Assembly (NCBI RefSeq): GCF_008728515.1
Contig: NC_044981.1
Location: 132,247,937-132,311,936 of the forward strand
Length of the DNA: 64,000 nucleotides
Source: Papio anubis
Taxonomy: Eukaryota > Chordata > Mammalia > Primates > Cercopithecidae
Reading direction: 5' to 3'
The notes beneath the pieces are model-generated. The model did no database searches and was not told the origin of the DNA. It saw only the letters and a program-made list of their open reading frames with translations. Below are positions 36,511-48,430 of the stretch, one piece after another (the stretch's first letter is position 1; the number at the start of each line of letters is the position of its first letter). A program made the translations under genes and the position numbers.

Positions 36511-39146
36511 GCCCTCAGTGCAGCCCAACCCTAGCCTGGATGTCCCTTTAGCCTGGTGCCACATCTTCCCTCCCACTACTCCCACTGTCCCAGTGCACCC
36601 TCAGTCCTCAGATCTAGCCTTTTTCCTCTCAGCAGAAAGCCCTTGCTCTACCCACCCAGACCAAAACTCCCCTGTATATGCCTCTCCTTAAGTGTTAAAG
36701 AGATGAGCACTTAATTTGATTGGCATGCTTGGGAGAAGGGGCCAGCTCCCCACTGGAGGGTGATCCCACTTGGATGGATCTGGTAAAAGGGCACTGCCCT
36801 GGTGCTTACCCTCAACTCAGAGCCACCTGAACTGGAAGCCAGGGGCCCCTTATTTGCATAGTCTTTAGTAGTGATACTTTTATTGCAAAGGCTCATGATT
36901 TATTTAATAGAATGTTGACTGGAGCTGTTCTTATTTTGTTTGATTGCATTTAGAGTCCTAAAAGTAAAAACAATAAGTACCCAGGAGGAGCAGGACATAA
37001 CCTGTTAAACAGCAGCGACACTAGGCCAGCTATCACGAGCCTGGTCCTTCATTTAGACAGAAATCTGGAGATACTTGAAATGAGTCATTTGAAAAAAGAG
37101 ATGTCAGTCTATGAAGAGGGACACAGTGGATTTTCCCTAGGGAAATAAAAGGAAAGCTTCCACCTTCCATCTTCAACCTATATGAAGGTAAGTTCTAAGA
37201 AAAATGCTCCTAGGATTGGGCACAGGGCACAGAAACAGCAATTCATTCTGTGCTAATCCATCCTCCATGCTTTTTGAATCAGGCTAAAAGAACTGAGAGT
37301 GGTGGCAGGGCAGGAAGAACTCCCCCTCCCACTGTTTGGCATGGAAGGATGGTCTAGTGGCTACTTTGGAAGGTAGCCTGGCTTGAGCTGAGCCATCTTG
37401 TTAACAGTCTATACAAGTTCACAGGCCTCCAGGAGGGAGAGCCTCACCATGAGCTTCCAGGGCAGGAGGCCAAAGCAGTCTCTCAGGTCAGACAACTATG
37501 CAGTGGGGGGCTCACTGACAACCAAGAGGAGAGATAAGAATCAACTGGGAAAGTAGAGACACTAACCCCTTCCCTCTCCCTCTTCCTCTGCCCCTGCCCC
37601 AATCCCAGTGGAGGAACTGACCAGGTGCCCTCCCAACTCCAGGTCCTAATGCTGACCCTCAGGGAGACAGGAGCTGAACACTGGGTTGAACTGAAGCTTT
37701 AAAGGGACTAAACCAGACTGTAGTTTTTGTATTTGAAAATGGCCAGAAAACTCTGACTCCTACATGAGATGTCTGGAGGGGGCCAGAAAGGGGACCATCT
37801 TACATCTCCTTTGGGGGCAGTGATGAAAGAAAAAATAAAGTAATTTCTTGCTGTACTCTCCTGGGTTCAGGCTGCTCAATGACTTGTCTAACTGAAATAA
37901 AACCTGGAAACAGGCTGTTGTGAACTTGAACGCCTCAGACCACTTGTTTTTAGAAGCTGTTGAATTCAAATTGATAGCTTATTGCTCAGCACGAACTGTT
38001 TCATGTTTCAACATTTGCAAGAAAATTAAATATGTATGAGAAGCAGATTGATCTGAAACATGACTCTTTAGGACACTCTTTTGTCTTGAAATTGTACGAT
38101 TCACAACCAGCAAATCCTAATTTGAACTAATTGACGTATGTCCAACATCACTATTTTGTAATGTATTTCAGACGAGCCTATATTGCATCTGAATATCTAA
38201 GGCCATATTTCTGACTTATGAATTGTTTTCTTTCAAATATTGAATGTATATTTGCCCTCAAAAAAGGAACTTTAGAAAAATAAGAAAAGGGATAAAAAAT
38301 CCCAGTTTCTTGTTACTATAGCAATAGCTACACACATTAATGTGAATTACCTAAATGTGTTCTACGGCGAGGGCCATTTTATTGGTCAGGTGGGAGGTAT
38401 CCAGAAATCTGCTCATAACCAATAAACAGAACTCCAAGTCAGTGTCTGGGAGGCCTCTGCCATTACCATAAGTGTAACCACTGCTTCCTTTTGGAAAAAA
38501 AAAAGCTAACAGAAGCTTCTGGTTTCTCTGTAGAACTCCACAAGGCAGCAAGCAAGAACCTCCCCCTGTTTCCTTCCTACTCCACCTCAGAAAAGCAGAC
38601 AGAAGCTGTGTTTCACTTGCTCAAGCTAAAAATAACTCATTTGTAAGTTGTGTTACTATGACTTAATCCTTCAAGGCAAAGTTAAAATAAAATTATACTT
38701 CCTGGTGGTGAAATTATACAGGCAGGGGCAGGCAGGTGGGGAGAAGCCTCTTTCCCTGAGCTGAAGTGCACTGTTTTTCTGAGTGAATTTAATGTAGTGA
38801 TAACAGCACAGCCCTGGTAAAAGTATCACCTTTGCACTTACTGGCTGGGTAACTGTATCAGACGTACGGGCTATTTTCCCTACCCCAACCCTCCCTTGAG
38901 GGTTGGTGAGCAAAGAAGAGAAAGGAAATGCCAGTATAAAAACCCCTTCTAACCACACAAACAGCAACAATTTCAAATATTTACAACACAGGGAATTTAA
39001 TGAAGGGGATGAGTAGAACAGGTGTTGGAGGCTGAGAAGCCATGCAGAGGATAGTCAGAGACTCAGAGGTTACCTGCAGGTGGGAACCTAGCACTCTTTG
39101 GCTACAGAGGCAGCCTAGGGGTAAAGAGGAGGTGATATTACCACTT
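36511..39146. other. Repeat-poor unique block, no gene recognised
   Basis: This is the longest stretch without recognisable repeats. It includes a C-rich pyrimidine run (37565-37610), an AT-rich part with several TAAT-type cores (37975-38260), and only a faint MIR-like trace near 38800-38860. Open frames are short and overlap without domain support. Confidence 0.55.
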
Positions 39147-39256
39147 GGGTGACCAAGATGTTCAGTTTGCTGAGAACTTTCTCAATTTTAGCACTGAAAA
39201 CCCTGCGTGCCAGGAAACTCCTCATTGCCAGACAAACCTAAATGGTTGGTCATCCT
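39147..39256 (+). mobile_element. Short palindromic DNA-transposon-like element (MITE)
   Basis: It begins 'gggtgaccaagatg' and ends 'aatggttggtcatcct', so the ends are near-inverted copies ('gggtgacca' against the reverse complement 'aggatgacca'). The middle ('ttttagcactgaaaaccctg') matches a common old mammalian palindromic repeat that I cannot name with certainty. Confidence 0.6.
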
Positions 39257-39514
39257 CATTACTATATCCCAAAGCAGGACCCGATAGAAACCAAGACCAG
39301 ACTGCCTGTCTAATGGGAGCTGGAGCCACAGAGGAGATTCAGCAGCTGCCAGTGAAGCTGTCTTAGACAAAAGGGGTGATATATTTCCCCTCCCCACCCT
39401 CTCATTTCCTATCTGTGCCTCCTGTTGGCCAAACCAGCTGGCCATCAGCTGATGTGGGAACCTCCCTTTGCCCCAAACAGAGCAGAACAGGGCATGGTTG
39501 AAGAATGGATCTGA
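39257..39514. other. No gene or repeat recognised
   Basis: GC-balanced unique-looking sequence. Nothing assigned. Confidence 0.45.
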
Positions 39515-39690
39515 GGACAAAGGGGTCCAGGCTCGGCCCTGTGTCAGTAGGCAAGTCATTTTACATCTCTGAGATTTGGTTTCCTTGTTGGTGCAGTGGT
39601 GACATAGTAGATAGTTGTGGAAAACAAAAGAGACGTGCAAAGTGCCTAGTTTGTATCTTTGTACACTGTGGGCATTTGATAGATGGTACA
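39515..39690 (+). mobile_element. MIR, sense
   Basis: 'gtaggcaagtcattttacat', 'ctctgagatttggtttcctt' and 'caaagtgcctagtttgta' follow sense MIR order. Confidence 0.7.
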
Positions 39691-40791
39691 GTGGTAGAAA
39701 AAGATTTTTGAAATATTAGCCACTGGTTTTTATACTAGTAGTTTCCTTCTCTTCTTTGCTCTTTGTATCTCAGGAGAGAGAGGAGGTAGGGGAAGTAGAC
39801 TTGATCCGTTCCTGGCTTTGGCTTTCCAAAAATTTAGGCCTTTGGGTGGTGGAAAGAGTAGGACATATGTCTGCATGTCAGATTGCTGAAGAGGTTAGGG
39901 ATTTTTCCCAGTTTCTCGACCCCCTAAACCCTGATAGACAACAAAGATTCCTCAGCAAAAGATGAGGAGAGGAGATCTGAGGAGAATCAATAACTCTGAT
40001 GGACATTAGATTAAAAGACCCTGTGGCTTCCTTTTGGCCAGAGCCATGTGGAGGCTCCAAAACCCAAATAGGATTCTGGTATCTGATAGGAAAAGGGAAC
40101 CTGTGTCCTGCTCCCTGAGCAGAGCCCCAGGGAGATGGCAGTGCTCAAAGAGAGAGGGGGCATCTGCACGTGGACATTCCCATGACCCAGCAGGGCCCTC
40201 ACGCAGCAGAGGGAGTATGGACCTGGGAGGAAGGTGAACAGGAACAGCATCCCTCAGTAGCAACACAAGTGAACGCTTGACCACATGTTTTTCTCCTTGG
40301 ATAGTAGTGGAAAGCTTTTAAACTGAAGGTTCTATGAAGAAAACACTGTGGGATGCTAACAGAAAACACACCAATGTACTCACAAATAATCTGTTATTTA
40401 TAGGGAGGCCAGCTAGCTGGGGTTTGATTTGCAGTTGGCATCTCTTATTTTTGGCTCTCAGTCTCTGTATCCAGGCTAAGCCAGTCATTATATTACACAC
40501 CCTGCATGATTGTTTCAGTAGTAGGTGCATAGTCTCAGGGTAAAAACTTTTGGGTTTTAGCTATTGGGAAGTAGATTGTTTTCTGATTAAGGGGGTCTTC
40601 TCATGGAGCTCCATGAGGGGATAGAGAATGAAATCAACACAGAGGTAGCTGAAGCAGAGCCCAAGAAAATCGTGTCCCGGTCACATCATTTTATCCCTGG
40701 ACTTTCCAGTTGTTGAGCCAGTATTATTCCTTTTTTGTTTAAGTCCATTAAGATTGAGTTTGCTGACACATCGAAAAGAGTCCTAAGTTAT
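39691..40791. other. No gene or repeat recognised
   Basis: Moderately GC-rich unique sequence with overlapping short frames on both strands (60-92 codons at 39756-40284), none with recognisable domains. No promoter or splice structure could be supported. Confidence 0.5.
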
Positions 40792-41092
40792 GGTCGGGCA
40801 TGGTGGCTCACACCTGTAATGCCAGCACTTTGGGAGGCTGAGGCAGGAGGATCACTTAAGGTCAGGAGTTCAAGATTAGCCTGGCCAACATGGTGAAACC
40901 CCGTCTCTACTAAAAATACAAAAGCCATCCAGGCTTGGTGATGTGTGCCTGTAATCCCAGCTGCTCGGGAGGCTGAGGCAGGGGAATCACTTGAACCCTG
41001 GAGGCGGAGGTTGCAGTGAACCAAGATTGTACCACTGCACTCCATCTAGCCTGGATGACAGAGCGAGACTGCATCTCAAAAAACAAAAATGA
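40792..41092 (+). mobile_element. AluS-type, sense
   Basis: It starts 'ggtcgggcatggtggctca' and ends in a short mixed A tail. 'agtcctaagttat' is duplicated on both sides (40779-40791 and about 41094-41106), a perfect target-site duplication. Confidence 0.96.
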
Positions 41093-41259
41093 AAGTCCTA
41101 AGTTATACAGTAGTAAAACAATTTCTTCACCACTCCGTGAGATTTTGGGTTAGTGACTCAAGATCCTGAGCCTATTTACCCAGGAGGATTAAAGAAGGTA
41201 ATACATTACATATAGCAACCTCAATTCTAGAATATTCAACAAATGTTCTCTACACAATA

Positions 41260-41512
41260 TTGCATAGTGTTTAAAGAGCTCAGGTTTTGGAGCTAACCAC
41301 CTGGGCTCTAATTTTAACCTTGTCCCTTACTAGCTGTATGGCCTTGGGCAAGTTGCATATCATTTCTGTTCTATGTTTGTTCCATGTATGAAATTGGGAT
41401 AGTATTAATATCTACCCCATAGGTTTGTTCTGTGAATTAAATAATTTTTAAGTCCCTAAAATGGTGCTCAGCACATAGTCAAAACTCAAAAACGTATTAA
41501 CCTCTACTACAT
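41260..41512 (+). mobile_element. MIR, sense, nearly complete
   Basis: 'cctgggctctaattttaacc', 'ccttactagctgtatggcct', 'tgggcaagttgcatatcat' and 'ggtgctcagcacatagtc' cover most of the MIR consensus. It is the best-preserved MIR in the window. Confidence 0.88.
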
Positions 41513-41584
41513 GTGATAGGATGGTGTCTTTGACATAATAGGTGCTTGATTAAGTAGTTGTCCCGTAAATTGGAATGATAAGAT

Positions 41585-41765
41585 GGTTTGGTGACATAGT
41601 GGATAAAGCACTGGATTTGAAGTCAGAATTTGGCTCATGCCTACTTCTGTTACTCACCTGTTCATTGACCTTTTAGAAGTCACTTAACAACGTGGATCTC
41701 AGAAATCTCGAGTTACTGTTACTGTTATTTTTGCCTGTAAAATGTAAACAATCCTTTCTGAAAGA
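41585..41765 (+). mobile_element. MIR-family (MIR3/MIRc-like), sense
   Basis: 'aaagcactggatttgaagtc', 'agaagtcacttaacaacgtg' and 'tgcctgtaaaatgtaaaca' follow MIR order with a divergent 5' part. Confidence 0.65.
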
Positions 41766-41848
41766 TTCAGTTTTTTGTCTCTTGGCTTGGATCCAAGTTC
41801 TCGAAAGAGTTGTGGTTGTGAAATAATAATTTTAGAATTACTGTTAAA

Positions 41849-42030
41849 GCAGTAGTGCCCAACCTAGCAGATCATTAAAGTCATACAAAGGGCTTTTATA
41901 ATAAACCAATTCTGGGGCCCACCATCGTAGATCCTTGCTGAGAGGCTGTGGGCAAGGCCTGGACATATGTAATTTTACACAGTTCATCAGATGATATATT
42001 AATAATCACCTAGGCTTGGGAATCACTCTG
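41849..42030 (+). mobile_element. MER5A-type hAT-Charlie remnant
   Basis: 'cagtagtgcccaacctagca', 'attctggggcccaccatcgt', 'gggcaaggcctggacatatg' and the terminal 'cacctaggcttgggaatcac' match the non-autonomous MER5A, with terminal inverted repeats. Its ~180-bp length fits the family. Confidence 0.8.
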
Positions 42031-42108
42031 CAAGGGGGCTTGGTAATTCACTGGTGAGTTTGAATTTAGCAATAGCATCTTAAATTTAAAAATATTAATA
42101 ATGGTAAG

Positions 42109-42469
42109 TGATATGGTTTTCCTGTGTCCCCACCCAAATCTCAGGTTGAATTGTAGCTCCCATAATTCCCACATGTTGGGGGAGGGACCTGGTGAGAGAT
42201 AATTGAATCATGAGGGCAGTTTCCCCCATACTATTCTTGTGGTAATGAATAAGTCTCACGAGATCTAGTGATTTTATAAGGGGTTTCTTTTTTCACTTGG
42301 CTCTCATTCTCTCTTGTTTGCTACCGTGTAAGATGTGCCTTTTACCTTCCATCATGAGTGTGATGCCTCCCAGCCATGTGGAACTGGGGGTCCATTAAAC
42401 CTCTTATTCTTTATAAATTACCCAGTCTTGGGTATGTCATTATCAGCAGTGTGAAAGTGGACTAATACA
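42109..42469 (+). mobile_element. MaLR (THE1/MST) solo LTR, sense
   Basis: Runs from 'tgatatggttttcctgtgtc' to 'gtggactaataca' (361 bp) with 'cagccatgtggaactggggg' and 'taaattacccagtcttggg'. The flanks 'gtaag' and 'gtgac' are a diverged 5-bp duplication at best. No internal retroviral sequence follows. Confidence 0.92.
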
Positions 42470-42519
42470 GTGACCTTTTTAGGTAAAGTTTTTTATGTAT
42501 ACATAATGATAGCATTTTA

Positions 42520-42700
42520 ACTCTGAAATTAGGCAGAGATTATCTAGTTTGATCCACTGATTCACAAATAACTTATTGTCCAGATCTCTTGCTCTTCCTG
42601 AATCTTGGAGAGTTGCTGAAGGCCATACATTCTGTAAAATAGCTGGAATTAGAAACTGGGACTTGACTGCTCTTGCCCTTTCTCCATACAATCATCACAA
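42520..42700 (-). mobile_element. MIR-family, antisense
   Basis: 'gagattatctagtttgatcc', 'agctggaattagaaactggg' and 'cttgactgctcttgcccttt' follow antisense MIR order. Confidence 0.65.
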
Positions 42701-43906
42701 CAGAACATCTATATGAGTGCCTCGAGATTTGTACCTGGGATGTGTTTTAATCATGTATGATAAGGTGACTGGTGCAGAGCAACTGTCTTTGAAAGAAAAG
42801 TTGTAGTACTCAGAGTCCCCAAGAGAAGGGGGCATGCCACACCACACAGGGTCACATGGGGAAGCACCAGGTCAGTTGGAAGACAGGAGAAGGAGGGAAA
42901 AGCATGACCACAGGCCTTTAATGTGGTTCCCACAGGAGTACAGAACAGGGTGAAGAGCTGAGGATTGGGTAGTTTAATTTTGGTGGGCTCTGGGCTATAG
43001 AGGTGGTCTCTAGTCATCTAAAACCTGGCCCTGGGATGGTTCAGGGCAGGAAAATATTGGCCTGGTGTGTCACTTAGATAAAAGAGATATGACATTTCTG
43101 TGGGGATATCTGGATTGGTTAGTTTGCTTCTGAAAAATGTGTTGGCAAGGTGCGGGGGCAGGGTGGGAAATCTTGTGCTATTTCCAGGAATTAGCTGACC
43201 CCTGGAGGGGCAGTCTCTCCATATTAGCAAGACTCCCCAAGATATCAAAGCATCGTAAGATACAGAAAATAAAAAACATGATTAATACAATAAGACATGC
43301 TATTTGCTTTGAGAAATAAAGGACATTGTTCTCAGTTTTCTAGCTTCAGCAGAGATAGCAGAGAGGGATATTGCCTTCTTTCCCTCCTGTGTTCTTTCCG
43401 AAACTCGAGGATGAGTCACTAGTCTGGGAAAGGAAGGAGGCTAAGATTTACTAAATGCTGATTCTGTAATCTAATTTGTGACTAATGAGGGCAATAAAGA
43501 GTGATGAGACACACCATCAGGATCATCAGGATGATCCTATTAGAACAAGTTTCCTATGGCATAGGAGGGGCTTCTGTGAATGTTTATTCTGCCATTTCTG
43601 TTACCAGGCTTCAGAAATGTCATCTGCCAAGTACCATTTAATTTTCCCATATTTCACTCTCCCTGGGGACAGGGAATCAATGAATAATCCTTTTTTTTTT
43701 TTTTTTTTTTTTAATGTGGTGAGCAAAACAGATCCCTTAGCCCTGTCCTTACTAACTCAAATACCAAATGTACTTTATTAATTAAAAAATTACACTTAAA
43801 AATATACACAGTATTCTAAGATTTGTACTATATTCTTACTCATCAATAATAAGACATCTAATGAGTCTATATTTAAGAACCATCATCAAGCAAACCTATT
43901 ATTCTT
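42701..43906. other. No gene; poly(T) tract
   Basis: A 23-nt T tract at about 43690-43712 is not followed by Alu sequence; a faint antisense L2-like text ('gagcaaaacagatccctt') comes after it. Nothing else is recognised. Confidence 0.5.
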
Positions 43907-43923
43907 AAAAGGCTACTGATGTT

Positions 43924-44201
43924 ATTCTCAGCAAACTATCGCAAGAACAGAAAACCAAACACCGCATGTTCTCACTCATAGGTGGGAATTGAACAATGAG
44001 ATCACTTGGACACAGGAAGGGGAACATCACACACCGGGGCCTATTGTGGGGAGGTGGGGGAGGGATAGCATTAGGAAATATATCTAATGTAAATGATGAG
44101 TTAATGGGTGCAGCACACCAACATGGCACATGTATACATATGTAACAAACCTGCACGTTGTGCACATATACCCTAGAACTTAAAGTATAATTAAAAAAAA
44201 A
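43924..44201 (+). mobile_element. L1PA 3' tail with 17-bp target-site duplication
   Basis: Sense L1PA from 'ctcagcaaactatcgcaag' to 'gaacttaaagtataatt' and an A tail. 'aaaaggctactgatgtt' occurs at 43907-43923 and 44202-44218. It is a short, severely 5'-truncated insertion. Confidence 0.96.
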
Positions 44202-44619
44202 AAAAGGCTACTGATGTTTCATATAACCTGCCTGAAAAATGATTTCATTTAGATTTATTTCATCTATGTCTTTACATATGGTTTTAGTTGTAATTATTAA
44301 AGCTGCCATCTAATTCCATATATCATTTTTGTTTTCATAATGAAGAAGTCTATTTAGTTAGCAAAATGGTGGAAATGTTCTTTATGGTAGTTAACCTCTG
44401 TAGGAAATATTAATTAGCCTAACAGATACATGAATCTGAATAAAATCTTTTAACAATTTTCAAGGATAATTTGGTTTATGAAAGGAATCCGAGGATATTA
44501 TATGCCCACAGGACATTTTTGTCTAGCACAAATAACAAAGTATTAAGTGTGGTGCTTTTAATGCAACTTTTTCTGCAATCCCTTTCTTGAACCAGTAGTA
44601 TTGTAAAAAGAAAATGAGA

Positions 44620-44815
44620 GTCAAAAGACTTCAGTTAATGGCTTGTAACCAGCTGAGCTGTCTTAAGTAGATTGACCTCATTGGAATTCAGTTTTTTCAT
44701 TTTTTTTTAAATGGAAAAAATAATCACACATAATTTGATGTCAATGTAAGGATTAAGCAGCATAATTTATGTAAAAGTGCTCTGTAAAATCCTTTACAAA
44801 TGTTAAAGATTGTGA
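44620..44815 (+). mobile_element. MIR-family, sense
   Basis: 'gaattcagttttttcattt', 'gtaaggattaagcagcataa' and 'gtaaaagtgctctgtaaaat' follow sense MIR order through the tail. Confidence 0.65.
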
Positions 44816-44851
44816 TCACTCACTGAAGTTTCATAAGGCATTTGGGCTTTT

Positions 44852-45149
44852 TAAATTTTTTACTTTTTATTTTTGAGACTCGCTCTGTCACCCAAGCTGG
44901 AGTGCAGTGGCAAGATCTCAGCTCACTGCAACCTCTGCCTCCCGGGTTCAAGTGATTCTCCTGCCTCAGCCTCTGAGTAGCTGGGACAACAGGCATGTGC
45001 CACCACGCCCAGCTAATTTTTGTATTTTCGGTAGAGATGGGGTTTCACCATGTTGGCCAGTCTGGTCTCGAACTCCTAACCTCAAGTGATTCTCCCGACT
45101 CGGCCTCCCAAAGTGCTGGGTTTACAGGCATCAGCCACCATGTTCAGCC
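44852..45149 (-). mobile_element. AluS-type, antisense
   Basis: T-rich tail then a complete antisense Alu ending 'ccaccatgttcagcc'. 'catttgggctttt' (44839-44851) and 'catttaggctttt' (45151-45163) are the target-site duplication with one change. Confidence 0.95.
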
Positions 45150-45289
45150 ACATTTAGGCTTTTGGAAAGATAAGAGGTTCCATATCTTTCTGGAACAATT
45201 ATTATTATCTCAACATGTCCCAATCCATTGTGCTTTTTGCAATCCCGTAGTCAGTTCACATATATTATTGATTTTATCTTAAGTTTGCC

Positions 45290-45460
45290 CATCTGTCAAA
45301 TAGGGTGGATTGTATTTTCCTTATTTTATAAAAGAAGAAACAAAAAGAAACTGCTATTTAAGTAACAGTTCTATCATCTCAATTAGAGTCTAAGCTAAGA
45401 CTTGGACCATGGGATTTCCACCCCCCTCAGTCCCCTGCTCTTCTCTAAGGTCACCTGTCT
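45290..45460 (-). mobile_element. MIR, antisense
   Basis: 'cttattttataaaagaagaa', 'gtctaagctaagacttggac' and the 'cccctgctcttctctaag' block follow antisense MIR order. Confidence 0.6.
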
Positions 45461-47021
45461 ATAAGAGCTAGCAGTCTTTGCTAGCACCATCCTCCAAATG
45501 ATTTTCTAGGTGCAGAGTTAAGAAAAATATCTTTTTAGATAGTTTTCAGTGATGTGACTGCTTGCTTTTTGACTGTGAGAAAATGTCTTTTCTGGGACAC
45601 AGTGTAGCCAGGGGCAGAAAGGCAGGCACTCCTCAGCACTGGCTGTCCCCTGTCCCCTGGTGAGTCTGAGCCATCTCTTGGGTGGCCAGATCTATACTGT
45701 GTAGAGCGATTGTGCATGTCCTTCCAAACTGTTAAATAAGTCAAGTAAAAATAGATGTGTGGCAGCATTCTTCTATCTGACAAAACCGTCTCTGTGCCAC
45801 AACATCACCTAGCAGCACACACTTATTAAGTACTTTGAAGGGGGATTGGGAAGCTGATGGGATACAGGTGGTCTCTACCCATGCTGTGCCAGCTGGGCTG
45901 CTCAGCCACAGGACCAGAGAAGACTCATTGGACTTGACTCTGGGTTTGGATCCTTTGGAGATGATGCTGCCAAGTTTCCAAAGGCAAAAGGTTAAGGACA
46001 GTGTTGCTAGAGTTGCTGAAGCTGGGAACTAGGTCAGTACTGAGTGTAGAAGGAGGGCGGAAGTCCAGTATTTCCAAGAGTGGGATCTTATAGGTAGATG
46101 CACAGGAGGAGGTAATGTCAGCAAGGTGGGAACAGCATGAGTAAAGAGATGCAGATATTCTCTCAGTACAGTGAGTATTATGGGGTACAGAGGCATTTAT
46201 GGTCATCAGATCATAGAAGACTTGAGTGTCAGGTTAAGAAATTACTTCATCTGCTAATTAATTATACCGGAACATAAGTATCAATACAATTTTCTTGTAG
46301 TTCCTTTGAAAATATTACTGGTCATGCATTGTTACTCAGTGGATTAGGAGAAGGGAGAGTCCTCCTAAATAAAACCATCCTACCTGCTGGCACCCTCATG
46401 ACCACTTTTTCCAGCAGAACGGGCTGGATATCCTAGGTTTTCCATTTGATGATGAGTCATGATGATTGCCTCAGATGAATTCAATGTGTCACAAATACCT
46501 GGCATAGACTCATTTCTATTTCTACTGAGAATTTTGTTTTCCTAAACCTGCAAATGTACCAGTTCATTTGTCTGATTTTGGTTTCCAGGGGGATGCTGGT
46601 TTAACAAATTACCTCATTAGTGGTTCTATAATGGGAACACTTACTAATGCTGCTGGTTTCTTCCAGGTGCTGAGACACCTTGCGTTGTCAACAGCACTGA
46701 TGTGAGTCAGATACTAACAATGGTGTCCTTTGTTTTTATGAGAGATGAAACTGAAACACTTCTCATGATGTCGCTAGGTAACAGAATATATCTGCAATTT
46801 TCACTCTATAGGCAGACTCTCTCTTTCTTCCTATTTGTACTCATAGATTTTAGTTATCCATGGAAAAAACAGCACTGGGCACAGATTCTGGACACGAGGG
46901 GCCTTGTGTCTACTACACAATAAATGTAGATCTTTGGTAAGTCGACTTTGCTGATTTCTGCCCCAGTTATATTATTGGTAAAGTGAAGAATTTGAAAATA
47001 ATTTAAAGTGGAGTTTCCCTT
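45461..47021. other. No gene; possible L2 trace
   Basis: A weak antisense L2-like text lies near 46090-46180 ('gtgggaacagcatgagtaaa'). Open frames of up to 98 codons overlap on both strands without domains. Confidence 0.45.
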
Positions 47022-47200
47022 CATTATTCACTCAGCAAACATTTATTAAGTGCCTACTATGTATCAGGAACAGTGCTAATTCCTGGGAGTATAAAGCAGA
47101 AAAAATGACCGTCCTTGCCCTCAACGTGCCTCCTGTCTAGTAGAAGGATCCCACAAATGCTACACAGAACAGTTAGTGAAATTATGGAATAAAGCTCAGG
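47022..47200 (-). mobile_element. L2 3' end, antisense
   Basis: 'acatttattaagtgcctact', 'ggaacagtgctaattcctgg' and 'ccgtccttgccctcaacgt' match the antisense L2 3' end. Confidence 0.75.
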
Positions 47201-47248
47201 GAACTATGGCAATGTAAAATTAATGCACCAAAAATTGAGGATACTTTC

Positions 47249-47629
47249 TATATTAATCTGTTCTCACACTGCTATAATGAAATACCTGAGACTGGGTAAT
47301 TTATATAAAGAAAGAAGTTTAATTGACTCAGTTCTTCAAGCTGTACCGGAAACATGGTTGAGGAGGCCTCAGGAAACTTACAATCATGGCAGAAGGATAA
47401 AGGGGAAGCAAGCACCTTCTTCACGTGGTGGCAGTAGAGAAAGAAGGTGTAGGGGGAATTGTCACATATTTTCAAACCATCAGAGCTCGTGAGAACTCAC
47501 TATCATGAGAACAGCATGGGGGAAATCCACCCACATGATCCAATCACCTCCCACCATGTCTTGCCCCCAACATTGGAAATTACAATTCAACATGAGATTT
47601 GGGTGGGGACATAGAGCCAAACCATATCA
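47249..47629 (-). mobile_element. MST/THE1-type solo LTR, antisense
   Basis: Runs from 'tatattaatctgttctcaca' to 'agccaaaccatatca' (381 bp). A perfect 5-bp duplication 'ctttc' flanks it at 47244-47248 and 47630-47634. No internal region is present. Confidence 0.95.
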
Positions 47630-47834
47630 CTTTCTCACTGTATGAACATTGATGGCAAGTTTGAGTTCAGACTGCTAGATCAGCTTCTCTATTAGAACAT
47701 TCACAACTCAACACCATTGCCATGAAATAAAAACAAGGATGTTGGATATGTTAAAAGGAATAAAAATCATTAAAAATTGTACAAAGTTAAAAAAAAAAAG
47801 CCCAACAGCTTTTTAACTGACACAGGCAGCAACA

Positions 47835-48035
47835 CCTAGTAGTCAAGATTTCATCCTTTCAAGAAGTCACCTGGGTTTAAAGCCTAGCTCTGCTTTATTA
47901 ACTTGATCATTTATGCAAGTTTGTCTGCACCTTATTTTCATACCTATAAAATGAAGAAGACAATTGACCTATCTCACAGGTTTGTTGGAAGTATCAAGCG
48001 AGACAATAAAGGTTAGGTGTTTTACAGGCAATTTA
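47835..48035 (+). mobile_element. MIR, sense
   Basis: 'gtcacctgggtttaaagcct', 'cttattttcatacctataaa' and 'ctatctcacaggtttgttgg' follow sense MIR order. Confidence 0.75.
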
Positions 48036-48111
48036 TAGACCTCATTTATTTTTTAATTTATAAAATTTTAACACCTTTTTGTAGGCCCTCAAAGGAGGAC
48101 AAAAATGGATT

Positions 48112-48430
48112 TTATTTATTTATTTATTTATTTATTTAATTTTTGAGACAGAGTCTCGTTCTGTCACCCAGGCTGGAGTGCAATAGTGCAATCTTGGTTC
48201 ACTGCAACCTCTCTCTTCCCCCCAGGTTCAAGCAATTCTCCTGCCTCAGCCTCCTGAGTAGCTGGGATTACAGGCATGCACCAACACACCCAGCTAATTT
48301 TTGTATTTTTAGTAGAGATGGGGTTTCACCATGTTTGCCAGACTGGTCTCGAACTCCTGACCTCAAGTGATCCACCCACTTTGGCCTCCCAAACTGCTGG
48401 AATTATAGGTGTGAGCCACTGCACGAGGCC
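48112..48430 (-). mobile_element. AluS-type, antisense, with (TTTA)n tail
   Basis: A (ttta)n tract at 48112-48140 is the antisense of the expanded tail. The body runs to 'gtgagccactgcacgaggcc'. 'aaaaatgg' followed by 'tttta' flanks both sides. Confidence 0.95.

Noticed and set aside
37440..37680. GC-richer stretch as a possible exon
   Set aside because: No frame stays open with plausible splice sites, and no protein family is recognisable.
43690..43712. Poly(T) tract as an antisense Alu tail
   Set aside because: The sequence after it has no Alu text; it is an isolated T run or the tail of something too decayed to name.
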